Translations under genes and position numbers: made by a program
Shown: piece by piece, positions 1-7,301 of the stretch
Numbering within the stretch: position 1 is the first letter of the stretch
How the letters are laid out: each line of letters starts with the position of its first letter
Notes under the pieces: generated by a model
Database searches by the model: none
The model's input: only the letters and a program-made list of their open reading frames with translations
Told to the model about the DNA's origin: nothing
Origin: Prevotella sp.
GTDB taxonomy: Bacteria > Bacteroidota > Bacteroidia > Bacteroidales > Dysgonomonadaceae
DNA length: 15,709 nt
NCBI GenBank assembly: GCA_031260865.1
Contig: JAISKQ010000081.1
Location: 1 to 15,709, forward strand
Direction: 5' to 3'

Positions 1-346
1 GAATGGCGCAAAGCGATGATGACTGCAAAGTGTTACTTTTGTCACCTTTTTAAAGTTTTGAGTTTACAAGCATGCAAGTTTACAAGAAAGAATATGAGGA
101 ATGGCGCAAAGTGATGATGACTGCAAAGTGTTACTTTTGTCACCTTTTTTGAGTTTTGAGTTTACAAGCATGCAAGTTTACAAGAAAGAATATAAGGAAT
201 GGCGCAAAGCGATGATGACTGCAAAGTGTTACTTTTGTCACCTTTTTTGAGTGTACAAGTGCATTAGTTTATAAGAGTTCTAGCAAGATAGTAAACTTGA
301 AATTTAGTAAACTACTTACTACTGTTACTTTTGTCACTTTTTAAAA
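1..346. repeat. Left array of ~98-bp intergenic tandem repeats
   Basis: Units start at 1, 99 and 197, giving a 98-bp period. A fourth, decayed copy is recognisable only by its core near 323-337. The core tgttacttttgtcacc occurs at 31-46, 129-144 and 227-242; the last copy at 323-337 lacks the final c. Each unit also carries gaatggcgcaaag, a gatgatgactg stretch and a catgcaagtttacaagaaag stretch. Units 1 and 2 are nearly identical. Unit 3 diverges after its core. The array starts inside the repeat, so it extends beyond the left edge. The frames through it code for low-information Cys/Lys-rich peptides and I treat it as non-coding. The same family occurs in reverse orientation at 7302-7808. Confidence 0.9.
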
Positions 347-613
347 AATTAGCCATCTTTCCCCAAGAATCAGGGTTGTACCGAGGCTTGAGGCTACGCT
401 GTAGAACTGTTACACAGAGAAGGCGCATAAAAACACGGAGTTAGGAGGGTGAAAAACAACAAAGGATTGTTACAGAGGATCATTTTTTATATTACATCCT
501 ACAAGCTGCTCCAAAGGGAGGCTTTCTTGAAGCGACGGAAATGAATAACTATCTCGCCTCCTTTGGAGGCTCTGGAGAGGTGTTTGAAATACGAAGTATA
601 TGGGTAAATTTTT
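347..613. other. Gene-free stretch between repeat array and regulator
   Basis: I see no coding frame, tRNA or promoter motif that I can support in this stretch. The only structure is the inverted repeat at 509-570, described separately. It lies downstream of the minus-strand regulator operon. Confidence 0.5.
509..570. repeat. Nested inverted repeat downstream of the HTH_34 operon
   Basis: The arm ctccaaagggaggc (509-522) pairs with gcctcctttggag (556-568), with one extra G in the left arm. The right arm is itself a perfect hairpin, gcctcc-ttt-ggaggc (556-570). On the minus strand it lies about 45 nt after the stop of the regulator gene, so it could act as a terminator. No T-tract follows it on that strand, so an intrinsic terminator is only a possibility. 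A mobile miniature repeat is an alternative. Confidence 0.45.
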
Positions 614-913
614 TTAAGACAGGGGGGTAATCAATTTTTCAAGGGCGTTGATATGTTCTTTAAACAGCTCTTGCCCCAAAGAAGTAACGGTATAGGATGT
701 GTTTGGCTTTCGCCCCAGAAACTGTTTTTTTACTTCTATCACAGCCTCTTTTTCGAGCGCTTTGAGGTGGCTTGCCAGATTGCCGTCGGTAACGTCGAGC
801 AGTTCCTTCATCGTGTTGAAGTCCACACTATCGTTTACCATCAGCGCCGACATTATCCCCAAGCGGACACGGCTGTCGAAGATCTTATTCAATCCTGATA
901 TAATATCTTTCAT
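614..913 (-). CDS. Winged-helix transcriptional regulator, HTH_34 / ArsR-like
   Basis: A small (about 99 aa) DNA-binding protein that is nearly all one winged-helix domain. The pattern of a FDSRVRLGIMSAL helix, a 'MKELLDVTDGNLASHLKALEKE' style recognition helix (split here into its parts) and a wing ending in GRKPNTSYTVT matches the HTH_34 family. These are usually local repressors of the neighbouring membrane-protein gene. A TTG codon at 919 would overlap the upstream stop (TTGA). I prefer the ATG at 913, two bases after that stop, because MKDI is the usual start of this family. It is the second gene of a two-gene operon with the membrane protein at 916-1521. The perfect palindrome at 1531-1545, just before the operon, is its most likely operator. 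No metal- or ligand-binding residues are obvious. Confidence 0.88.
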   Translation of the reverse strand: MKDIISGLNKIFDSRVRLGIMSALMVNDSVDFNTMKELLDVTDGNLASHLKALEKEAVIEVKKQFLGRKPNTSYTVTSLGQELFKEHINALEKLITPLS

Positions 914-915
914 AA

Positions 916-1521
916 TCAACCGTTATTTTCGGGTTTCATGTCATATTTATAATAGATCAGGATGCCGTACACGATGTGTAGAACACCAAATCCTATACTC
1001 CAAAATATAAGATCGTAACCGATCACTATGGCGGCGGCTAATCCTAAAACGATTTCACAAGCGCCTAAAATCTTTACATCCCTGAATGTACGCGAACCTG
1101 CGGCGATAAGCCCCAATCCGTAAAATATCAGCATACAAGGCGCGACCATGAATGGAACTTGCTTATATATGAGAATGATACATAACAAACCTCCTACAAC
1201 CACAGGTACACAGAAATCCTTGGCAATCTGCAGTGTGACAGGCATCCACAGTTTGGATTTGCTCTTTTTAGCCTTACGGGCGGAAAAGAATAAGCCTACC
1301 GCGATAGCGCTCACCAGAACAACCGAGGCAATCAATATAAGGTCATATAAAAGCGTACCGGTAAAAGATAATTCGCCTTTGAGGACAAAATGGGTTAATA
1401 CCGCGCCGATAATGGCGAAAGTACCTGCCAAGACTCCTGACATTCCGCTTATCGACAAGAATTTGCTTGAACGCTCCATCATGGAACGTATGTGTTTTAT
1501 GTCATCCAGATTTGTATCCAT
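916..1521 (-). CDS. Polytopic membrane protein paired with HTH_34 regulator
   Basis: 201 aa with about six hydrophobic segments, roughly at residues 24-46, 57-81, 110-127, 129-146, 152-170 and 174-192. A cytoplasmic-looking acidic N-terminus (residues 1-20) precedes them, and a basic loop rich in Lys/Ser (around 82-92) follows the second. I recognise the arrangement (a short N-terminal soluble segment, then a GMSGVLAGTFAIIGA-type first helix) as a membrane protein commonly found with an HTH_34 regulator in Bacteroidota. Its biochemical function is not known to me. Its stop touches the start region of the regulator, so the two are translationally coupled. The ATG at 1519-1521 follows a 15-bp palindrome that ends 9 bases upstream. 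Confidence 0.8.
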   Translation of the reverse strand: MDTNLDDIKHIRSMMERSSKFLSISGMSGVLAGTFAIIGAVLTHFVLKGELSFTGTLLYDLILIASVVLVSAIAVGLFFSARKAKKSKSKLWMPVTLQIAKDFCVPVVVGGLLCIILIYKQVPFMVAPCMLIFYGLGLIAAGSRTFRDVKILGACEIVLGLAAAIVIGYDLIFWSIGFGVLHIVYGILIYYKYDMKPENNG

Positions 1522-1530
1522 ACTGTTTTA

Positions 1531-1545
1531 CTTTGTAATACAAAG
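1531..1545. promoter_or_regulatory. Perfect 15-bp palindrome, candidate operator of the HTH_34 operon
   Basis: ctttgta-a-tacaaag is a perfect inverted repeat (7+1+7) ending 9 bp upstream of the ATG at 1521. On the minus strand ttgctttg (1541-1548) matches the Bacteroidota -7 box TAnnTTTG at 7 of 8 positions and overlaps the palindrome. A bound repressor would therefore cover the promoter. Its 13-bp core, tttgtaNtacaaa, recurs exactly at 7903-7915. Autoregulation by the HTH_34 product is inferred. Confidence 0.6.
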
Positions 1546-1648
1546 CAAGTAAATAAATTTGGAACATGCAATAAATGGTCGAAATAAATTGAAGCTGTTT
1601 CAAAGGAAAGTTATGAGGTATTAAGACTAAGATAAGGGCATTTGACTA

Positions 1649-2218
1649 TTATTCAAGTAGTTCGTAGTACAAATTTTTCAGCCGTTCGCGCAGATGCAAG
1701 ACCGCGTACCGTTTTCTCGAAATAAGGGTATTCACGGTTATACCTGTTTCTTCCGAGATTTCTTTAAAGGAAAAGCCTTCCAGTTCAGTCAGTTCAAATA
1801 CCTCGCGTTGCTCAACAGGCAACTCGGATAAAGCATTCCCTAATTCAACCCAGACCAGAGACCTCAAATATTCCGTTTCGGGGGATGAATCCTCGTCCAT
1901 TAACAGACTGGTAATTTCGGACAGGAATAATTCATCATTCTCACTGGTCTTCACATAGGGCATTTCTACTTCCTTATGCTTACGGCTACGGTCTATAATC
2001 TGGTTATTAGCGACAGAATACAACCATGCTGATATTTGCTCTATCGGTTTTTCTATCAGGTCGATCTTCGAAAGTTGGTAGAAGACATTCTGAAGAATGT
2101 CTTCCCCATCTTCTTTAGACAAGACGCGCTTATTGATATAATTTTTCAACTGATTCCGGTATCTTTTAAATATATCCGAAACACTCTGTTGTTCTTTTGG
2201 CGCTTCTGTCGTCATCAT
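1649..2218 (-). CDS. ECF-type RNA polymerase sigma-70 factor
   Basis: 189 aa, the usual length for an extracytoplasmic-function sigma factor. Region 2 spans about residues 17-82 and contains KEDGEDILQNVFYQLSKI and the SAWLYSVANNQIIDRSRK stretch that binds core polymerase and melts the -10. Region 4 spans about 122-182, with LPVEQREVFELTELEGFSFKEI split over its first helices and a helix-turn-helix ending TVNTLISRKRYAVLHLRERL. The start ATG overlaps the TGA of the membrane protein gene (ATGA at 2218-2215), so the two are translationally coupled. A second in-frame ATG follows directly. The linker between regions is longer and more acidic than in most ECF factors (about 84-120). No classical anti-sigma (FecR-like) gene is adjacent. 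Confidence 0.93.
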   Translation of the reverse strand: MMTTEAPKEQQSVSDIFKRYRNQLKNYINKRVLSKEDGEDILQNVFYQLSKIDLIEKPIEQISAWLYSVANNQIIDRSRKHKEVEMPYVKTSENDELFLSEITSLLMDEDSSPETEYLRSLVWVELGNALSELPVEQREVFELTELEGFSFKEISEETGITVNTLISRKRYAVLHLRERLKNLYYELLE

Positions 2219-2616
2219 TCTTCGGTATTGCCGTTAGCCTCAGTTGTCTTTCTGTTATCAACGAAATCTTCGCCAAAACCATGATGCTCAAGTATATGCT
2301 TACGCATGTACTCGCGTTTTTCCTCACGAGACATCCCTTTCATTTTATCCCTCATTACATGCCAGTAGTGAAAATCGTCCCGCCTTTTGTTTCCAAAATG
2401 GCCATGACCTCCGAATTTCCTGAAACGGCCAAAGCCTCCCAATAACAACCGGCTGAGTATCAGTAGTCCTGCCGCCTGCCAGTAATTGATAGCCGACCAT
2501 CCGATAATTGACGGAATCAACGCGTTCCATAGCAACATAACAACGGCGATCGCTGCTGCAAAAACAGCCAAAAAAATCAATACGCCCAAAAATCTTTTAC
2601 CCCTATAATTTTTCAT
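2215..2616 (-). CDS. Small two-TM membrane protein coupled to ECF sigma factor
   Basis: 133 aa. Two hydrophobic segments (about residues 8-30 and 45-62) are followed by a Gly/Phe/His-rich basic stretch (GGHGHFGNKRR, about 69-79) and a charged C-terminal tail with MSREEKREYMRKH (about 95-107) and a final acidic segment. I do not recognise an enzymatic fold. Its position, overlapping the sigma gene by four bases, suggests it works with it. It could be a membrane tether or anti-sigma factor, or a stress-sensing protein, and the clustered histidines could bind metal. This role is inferred from context only. The ATG at 2616 is preceded by an AT-rich region without a clear promoter match. Confidence 0.72.
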   Translation of the reverse strand: MKNYRGKRFLGVLIFLAVFAAAIAVVMLLWNALIPSIIGWSAINYWQAAGLLILSRLLLGGFGRFRKFGGHGHFGNKRRDDFHYWHVMRDKMKGMSREEKREYMRKHILEHHGFGEDFVDNRKTTEANGNTEE

Positions 2617-2679
2617 ATCTATTGTGATTAATTAAATATTATACTGTAAAATACTAAAATACAAATGTAAAATGCTTAT

Positions 2680-2728
2680 AGTCGCCATTATAGCGGATGC
2701 GATTATCGTTATAATAGGGATGGCGACT
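2680..2728 (-). terminator. Possible hairpin terminator after ferredoxin gene
   Basis: A 9-bp perfect inverted repeat, agtcgccat (2680-2688) and atggcgact (2720-2728), starts immediately after the ferredoxin stop codon on the minus strand. The sequence after the hairpin (tataagcattttac) is AT-rich but not a pure T-tract, so termination strength is uncertain. Confidence 0.45.
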
Positions 2729-2989
2729 TTACTTATATCTCTCTTTTCCATCTTCATCATTTTTTACGGTTATCAACTCAATAGCATCTGTAGGACATTT
2801 TTTTGAACAAGCTCCGCATCCGGTGCATCTGTCGGGATATTCAACCGTCGCATAGCTATGGTCATCTTTGTATACCATTCCCAATACTTTACGACGGCAT
2901 CTTTCAACACATTTTTCACAACCAATACATTTGCGCTCAAATATTTGTAAAGTTATAATTTCCGTCTTCTTTATTTTTAGCTTAAACAT
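2729..2989 (-). CDS. Small 2x[4Fe-4S] bacterial-type ferredoxin
   Basis: 86 aa with two classic cluster motifs: C21-x2-C24-x2-C27-x3-C31 and C55-x2-C58-x2-C61-x3-C65 followed by Pro. This is the Fer4 dicluster arrangement (cytoplasmic low-potential electron carrier). The proline that usually follows the fourth cysteine is Arg in the first motif, and about 23 residues separate the clusters. A short N-terminal extension (KLKIKKTEIITLQIFERK) and a charged C-terminal tail flank the fold. It is monocistronic: there is a 112-bp gap to the membrane protein gene and a candidate terminator right after its stop. The redox partner cannot be told from the neighbours. Confidence 0.9.
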   Translation of the reverse strand: MFKLKIKKTEIITLQIFERKCIGCEKCVERCRRKVLGMVYKDDHSYATVEYPDRCTGCGACSKKCPTDAIELITVKNDEDGKERYK

Positions 2990-3305
2990 CCTTTTATCAG
3001 ATTATTTTTATACTCCTTATAATTTGTAAGATATATCTTCTACTATTTATGACGAATGGAATCGAAAAATATTTTAAGAAACTGTTTAAATTTTCAACAG
3101 GAAACTTTTTCCCCTTTGCCGGCAGATTAAAAAAGGCTTGGATATTACCGGACCGGCGGATGAAATCGGATGTTTACCATAAGAAAACGCCTTTTAGATA
3201 ATGAATTAGCATTGAAAATAAATAAAAAAGGAAGAAAAAGTGATTTTATTTGATTTTTTCTTAAAAAAAATGCAACATATTAGTGATTTTTACGTTTAAT
3301 ATATG
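2990..3305. other. Gene-free stretch between divergent genes
   Basis: An AT-rich intergenic region between the minus-strand ferredoxin and the plus-strand lipoprotein. It contains a perfect 12-bp palindrome, aagatatatctt (3028-3039), about 40 bp before the ferredoxin start. This is a possible operator, unassigned. A 50-codon frame at 3049-3201 is open but has no family resemblance that I can see. Confidence 0.4.
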
Positions 3306-3313
3306 TACTTTTG
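3306..3313 (+). promoter_or_regulatory. Bacteroidota -7 promoter element for the lipoprotein gene
   Basis: tacttttg matches the TAnnTTTG consensus exactly and is followed by gcaaa. It lies 24-31 bp upstream of the GTG start at 3337, in a very AT-rich stretch. The -33 box is poor (a tttt run at the expected distance instead of TTTG). Confidence 0.6.
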
Positions 3314-3336
3314 CAAAATAATATTAATAAAAAGTC

Positions 3337-3816
3337 GTGAGAGTGAAATTTTTAACATATATATTCATCTCTGCTATCTCTTTAGCATTTTTAATGCTGT
3401 CGTGCGATGGTGATGAAAGCCTGTCTTCAAGGAGTGTTGAGGGGCATTGGCTATATATGGATACTAAAATTGAAGTTTCAGTCTCCGACCCAATCTTAAA
3501 GAAGAGGGTTGATGAATATATTCGGAAAAATATAAAATCGCCTCGTGCCAGCTATGAATTTAAGAATGATAGGACTTATTACTACTATCTTGACAATGAA
3601 GACCCGTTGAAGGGTAAATTTAAGATGCTGGACAAAAATTACGCGACATTGGATGACTCCCGCGGATTGAGAAAACTTATTACCGAGGATTCTTTGATTT
3701 ATGTCCTACATGATTTGAAAAGTGAGATCGCTCGTGATTTGAATATCAATGAAGATAAAATTATAGAAGCTACTCTGACCGAAATTTATGAGCGAGGATT
3801 ACAACCTGCTTATTAA
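3337..3816 (+). CDS. Hypothetical lipoprotein (lipocalin-like size)
   Basis: 159 aa with a signal peptide and lipobox: a hydrophobic run ending LMLSC, with the lipidated Cys at residue 23, followed by an Asp-rich stretch. The mature part begins with a VEGHWLY motif and has regular beta-type alternation (YEFKNDRTYYYYLDNEDPLKG). This resembles the small lipocalin-like lipoproteins (DUF4923-type) of Bacteroidota, but the match is only by general pattern. It is the only plus-strand gene in the housekeeping block. The start is a GTG (3337), with a second GTG two codons later (3343). It converges on yebC across the terminator at 3858-3886. Confidence 0.75.
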   Translation: MRVKFLTYIFISAISLAFLMLSCDGDESLSSRSVEGHWLYMDTKIEVSVSDPILKKRVDEYIRKNIKSPRASYEFKNDRTYYYYLDNEDPLKGKFKMLDKNYATLDDSRGLRKLITEDSLIYVLHDLKSEIARDLNINEDKIIEATLTEIYERGLQPAY

Positions 3817-3857
3817 ATACTCATGGAACTTTCCAACCTATTAATTATAAAGAATAG

Positions 3858-3886
3858 GCCCTGATATTTGTAATGATTATCAGGGC
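3858..3886. terminator. Bidirectional intrinsic terminator
   Basis: gccctgata (3858-3866) and tatcagggc (3878-3886) form a perfect 9-bp stem with an 11-nt AT-rich loop. A T-rich stretch (ttatatatttt) follows on the plus strand. On the minus strand the hairpin is followed by ctattctttataatt. It sits between the convergent genes ending at 3816 and 3907, so it can serve both. Confidence 0.8.
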
Positions 3887-3906
3887 TTATATATTTTCCC
3901 GTTTTA

Positions 3907-4635
3907 TTATTCTTCGTCGAAATCTTCTTTCATATTGTGGAAAACATTTTGAACATCATCGTCATCTTCAAATTTGTCCAATAACTTTTGAATCAGTTCC
4001 TGTTGTTCCTTGTTTATCTCTTTCAGATCGTTAGGGATGCGTTCAAATTCAGCGCTGTGAATTTCAAACCCGTTCTCTTCCAGATATTTTTGTATTTCGG
4101 AATATGACTTAAATTCCCCATATAAAATAATGTCGTCGCCATCTTGTTCTACTTCGTCCACACCATAATCAATCAATTCCAGTTCCAGGTCTTCGGAAGA
4201 AATGCCTTCTTTGGAAGCTATCTTAAACACGCACTTGTGATCGAAAAGGAATTCAAGGCTGCCGGATGTGCCTAAGGAACCATTATGCTTATTAAAGTAA
4301 CTGCGCACATTAGCCACGGTGCGGGTAGGATTATCCGTCGCTGTTTCCACAACGATTGCTATCCCAAAGGGTCCATATCCTTCATATACAACTTCCTTAT
4401 AGTCCGCTTCATCTTTTGATATAGCTTTCTTTATGGCTCGTTCTACATTTTCTTTAGGCATGTTCTCTTTCTTTGCCTGTTGTATCAGTACACGAAGACG
4501 TGGATTTGTATCGGCGTCAGGTCCGCCATCCTTCGCGGCTATCGTTATTTGTCTTCCCAGTTTAGTAAATACGCGGGCCATGTTTCCCCAACGTTTCAGT
4601 TTTGTCGCCTTACGGTATTCAAACGCTCTTCCCAT
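3907..4635 (-). CDS. yebC: YebC/PmpR/TACO1-family protein
   Basis: 242 aa, typical of the family. The N-terminal basic helical segment MGRAFEYRKATKLKRWGNMA leads into the family's KLGRQITIAAKDGGPDADTN-type domain (about residues 24-44). The YEGYGPFGIAIVVE stretch (about 84-97), TATDNPTRTVANVR (about 98-111) and the GSLGTSGSLEFLFD core (about 119-132) follow. Older work describes the family as DNA-binding transcriptional regulators. More recent work assigns members to easing ribosome stalling on proline-rich stretches, as for mitochondrial TACO1. The C-terminus is a run of acidic residues (EDDDDVQ and DFDEE). It has its own -7 element (4680-4687) and ends at the terminator shared with the opposing lipoprotein gene. 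Confidence 0.95.
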   Translation of the reverse strand: MGRAFEYRKATKLKRWGNMARVFTKLGRQITIAAKDGGPDADTNPRLRVLIQQAKKENMPKENVERAIKKAISKDEADYKEVVYEGYGPFGIAIVVETATDNPTRTVANVRSYFNKHNGSLGTSGSLEFLFDHKCVFKIASKEGISSEDLELELIDYGVDEVEQDGDDIILYGEFKSYSEIQKYLEENGFEIHSAEFERIPNDLKEINKEQQELIQKLLDKFEDDDDVQNVFHNMKEDFDEE

Positions 4636-4679
4636 AAATGTTTATATAATCGTTAATATAGTTTTTTAGCTATGGTATA

Positions 4680-4687
4680 CAAAAGTA
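4680..4687 (-). promoter_or_regulatory. Bacteroidota -7 promoter element for yebC
   Basis: caaaagta on the plus strand reads tacttttg on the minus strand, an exact TAnnTTTG match, 45-52 bp upstream of the yebC start. It lies in the 70-bp gap between yebC and the lipoprotein gene. A consensus -33 box is not present at the expected distance. Confidence 0.55.
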
Positions 4688-4705
4688 CAAAAAATAAAGA
4701 TATTT

Positions 4706-5254
4706 TTAATACATGGCAAACTTTAACTCCGGAGTGATCCGGTATTTCGCAACGATGGTATCGGATATTTCATCTTGATCATCGTCTCCATAAGTAAAGT
4801 TAACGGTTTGGACTGTAATCTTATTAGAACTTATTTTAGACGAAACCTCGCTATAATATTCTACCATATCTTCGTATGCCACAATCAGGTTATCAACCAA
4901 GTTCCTTTCTTTATCATAGCTAAGCAGGTATTCCGTTATTTCACCATCAGTGATAATCTGTATGGTTAATATCATTCCATCCGCGCTGTCAAGCAATACT
5001 TGCCCCATCGACAGATCCCAGAGGTTATAACCTTCCAGTCCTTTTACCTTCGACAATTGCAGGTCGTCATACTCTTTCTGAGTCAGTCTCGGAACGCTTG
5101 TCATATCTATGCTGTCACCCTTGTCGCTGAGAGTGATTTCGGTGAGTTCTACATTCAGACTGTCTAATTGAGTCTGCAAATTGCCTCCTTGTTTGTTTTG
5201 ACAGGAGATGAATGTAGTAAAAAGTATAAGATTAAAAAGATAAATCTTTTTCAT
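4706..5254 (-). CDS. Hypothetical lipoprotein downstream of rfbD
   Basis: 182 aa. The signal peptide MKKIYLFNLILFTTFISC ends in a lipobox with the lipid-accepting Cys at residue 18, then a Gln/Asn-rich linker. The mature domain (about 30-182) is acidic, with a LTQKEYDDLQLSKVKGLEGY segment and a YGDDDQDEISDT acidic loop that could bind a cation. I recognise no named family. It lies 33 bp downstream of rfbD on the same strand, with no promoter motif that I can see between them. It is probably the last gene of the fabD-rfbD operon, located at the envelope. Confidence 0.75.
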   Translation of the reverse strand: MKKIYLFNLILFTTFISCQNKQGGNLQTQLDSLNVELTEITLSDKGDSIDMTSVPRLTQKEYDDLQLSKVKGLEGYNLWDLSMGQVLLDSADGMILTIQIITDGEITEYLLSYDKERNLVDNLIVAYEDMVEYYSEVSSKISSNKITVQTVNFTYGDDDQDEISDTIVAKYRITPELKFAMY

Positions 5255-5287
5255 TTTTTTGCTAAAATATAGCTGTAAGTGAATTAT

Positions 5288-6241
5288 TTATACAGATGGC
5301 AATTCTTTGATGCAAATGTTTAAACTTTCTTCCCATTGGGGTATAGACAAATTAAATGTAGATTTTATTTTAGTCTTATTCAATACGCTATACTTTGGTC
5401 TTGTCGCTTTGGTCGGATATTGGTCTGTTGAGATTGGATTTACCTTGCATGTCGTGATTCCGGCGCCCTTATGTATCGCCAGCGTGAAGTCATACCATGT
5501 GGTGATTCCTTCATTCGAGTAATGATATATTCCATCTCTGAATCCGTTGGCTTCGCTGAAGTCAAGGATCTTTATTATAGTCCGGGCTAAATCGGCGGCA
5601 TTGGTAGGCGTTCCCGTCTGATCCGCGACTACATTTAACGAATCGCGTTCTTTTCCGTATTTTATCATTGTTTTCACAAAGTTGTTTCCATAGATGGAAT
5701 ACAACCATGCTGTGCGAATAATGATGCTTTCGGGGCAGGCTTTCATCAAGCCCTTTTCACCTTCCAGCTTTGATTTGCCATATACAGACCGCGGATCAAC
5801 CGCGTCCGTTTCTATGTAGGGCTGATCGGCTGTCCCATCATATACATAGTCGGTGGACACATGTATTACTTTAGCTCCGTTATTCGTGGCGGCAATACCC
5901 AGATTGACCACAGCGTCACGATTTATCTTGAAGCACAGGTCAACATCATCTTCCGCCTTATCCACAGCCGTATATGCCGCGCAGTTGATGATATACCTTA
6001 TGCCATTATCTTTGACAAACCGATCGACGGCAGCGGCGTCTGTAATATCCAGTTCGGCCACATCGGTGAAGAAGAAACGGAAATTATCTTCATGAAGTGT
6101 GGAAATCCGTCGGAGTTCGCTGCCTAATTGACCATTGGCTCCTGTTACAAGAATATTCTTTTGCACAAGCTCAAAATGAAAGATGTTTTTAGCGGTTTCG
6201 TCTTGATTATCGTCTTGCTTATTTCCCGAAAAAAATGCCAT
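5288..6241 (-). CDS. rfbD: dTDP-4-dehydrorhamnose reductase (RmlD/RfbD)
   Basis: Short-chain dehydrogenase fold that reduces dTDP-4-keto-L-rhamnose to dTDP-L-rhamnose with NAD(P)H, the last step of the dTDP-rhamnose pathway for surface polysaccharides. Visible motifs are the nucleotide-binding VTGANGQLG (about 32-40), STDYVYDG (129-136) and the catalytic Y154-x3-K158 in SVYGKSKLEGE. It reads as 317 aa from the ATG at 6241. The first ~26 residues (MAFFSGNKQDDNQDE onward) are a hydrophilic extension that the family lacks. A GTG at 6166 would give MQKNILVTGANGQLG, the normal family start. The ATG start is favoured by the 10-bp gap to fabD. No other rhamnose gene (rfbA, B, C) is adjacent here. 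Confidence 0.94.
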   Translation of the reverse strand: MAFFSGNKQDDNQDETAKNIFHFELVQKNILVTGANGQLGSELRRISTLHEDNFRFFFTDVAELDITDAAAVDRFVKDNGIRYIINCAAYTAVDKAEDDVDLCFKINRDAVVNLGIAATNNGAKVIHVSTDYVYDGTADQPYIETDAVDPRSVYGKSKLEGEKGLMKACPESIIIRTAWLYSIYGNNFVKTMIKYGKERDSLNVVADQTGTPTNAADLARTIIKILDFSEANGFRDGIYHYSNEGITTWYDFTLAIHKGAGITTCKVNPISTDQYPTKATRPKYSVLNKTKIKSTFNLSIPQWEESLNICIKELPSV

Positions 6242-6251
6242 GATAATTTTA

Positions 6252-7157
6252 TTAAATGCAATTTATAAGTTGTTGTTTGCCACTCGTTGCCACTTGAGGC
6301 GTGATTTTCTTGACTAAACCCTGCAATACATTTCCGGGTCCAAGTTCAACAAATTCGATAGCGCCGTCAGCGACCATGTGTTCTACCGATTGAGTCCATT
6401 TTACAGGAGCTGTCAATTGAGCGATCAGATTAGCCTTTATTATCTTAGGATCTGATTCTCCTGTTGTTGACACATTCTGATATACAGGGCATGTAGGCGC
6501 TGCGAAAGTTGTAGTGTTAATAGCTTCCGACAATTCCACTTTAGCAGGTTCCATAAGCGGCGAATGGAATGCGCCGCCTACTTTCAGTTTCAGCGCGCGT
6601 TTCGCGCCTGCTGCCAAAAGAAGTTCACATGCCATATCAACACCTGCGTTTGTGCCGGATATAACGACTTGTCCCGGGCAGTTATAGTTTGCCGGAACAA
6701 CAATTTCATTTTTGATAGAAGCGCATATTTCTTCTACTTTAGCATCCGGCAAAGCTAATACGGCAGCCATTGTGGAAGGGTTCATTTCGCATGCTTTCTG
6801 CATAGCCAAAGCGCGCTTATAAACAAGCTTTAGTCCGTCTTCAAAAGACAATGCGTTTACCGCGGTTAGCGCGGAAAATTCTCCTAACGAGTGCCCGGCA
6901 ACCATGTCGGGGTTGAAGTCATCACCTATTGTTTTAGCTAAAATTACCGAATGAAGGAAAATAGCCGGTTGGGTAACTTTAGTTTGGCGGAGGTCTTCGT
7001 CTGTACCATCAAACATAAGGTCTGTAATACGGAATCCAAGTATTTCGTTCGCTCTTTCAAACAACTCTTTTGCAAGTGGAGATGTTTCATACAGATCTTT
7101 ACCCATTCCTACATATTGAGCCCCTTGTCCGGGGAATACAAATGCTTTCATTTTCAA
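6252..7157 (-). CDS. fabD: Malonyl-CoA:ACP transacylase
   Basis: Transfers malonyl from CoA to acyl carrier protein to supply fatty-acid elongation; cytoplasmic. The 301-aa length is normal. Visible features are the N-terminal FPGQGAQYVGMGKD, the nucleophile Ser90 in GHSLGE, Arg115 in YKRALAMQ that binds the malonyl carboxylate, and the catalytic His198 in GGAFHSPLM. GQVVISG and a C-terminal ELGPGNVLQGLVKK are also typical. An alternative ATG two codons in (7151) would give the usual MKAFVFPGQG. It heads a probable operon with rfbD (10-bp gap) and a lipoprotein. A weak -7-like taatttcg lies about 40 bp upstream on the minus strand. Confidence 0.97.
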   Translation of the reverse strand: MKMKAFVFPGQGAQYVGMGKDLYETSPLAKELFERANEILGFRITDLMFDGTDEDLRQTKVTQPAIFLHSVILAKTIGDDFNPDMVAGHSLGEFSALTAVNALSFEDGLKLVYKRALAMQKACEMNPSTMAAVLALPDAKVEEICASIKNEIVVPANYNCPGQVVISGTNAGVDMACELLLAAGAKRALKLKVGGAFHSPLMEPAKVELSEAINTTTFAAPTCPVYQNVSTTGESDPKIIKANLIAQLTAPVKWTQSVEHMVADGAIEFVELGPGNVLQGLVKKITPQVATSGKQQLINCI

Positions 7158-7301
7158 TATTTTAATAATTTGTTATAAGTAATTAAAATTCAGCCTGCGA
7201 AATTACTAAAAAAAATGCGAACATAGATAGATTCTTTGGAATAAAAAGCATATAGCAGTCGACAGATGAGAATCAACTACTAACAACTTAATGTTTAAAA
7301 A

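Noticed and set aside
1..346. CRISPR array
   Set aside because: The whole 98-bp unit is repeated without unique spacers of regular length, and there are no cas genes.
3049..3201. 50-codon plus-strand ORF in the ferredoxin-lipoprotein gap
   Set aside because: It has an ATG and a basic product, but no recognisable family, no promoter or ribosome site, and it could be open by chance.
5853..6127. Plus-strand frames opposite rfbD
   Set aside because: They are antisense shadows of a well-supported conserved gene.
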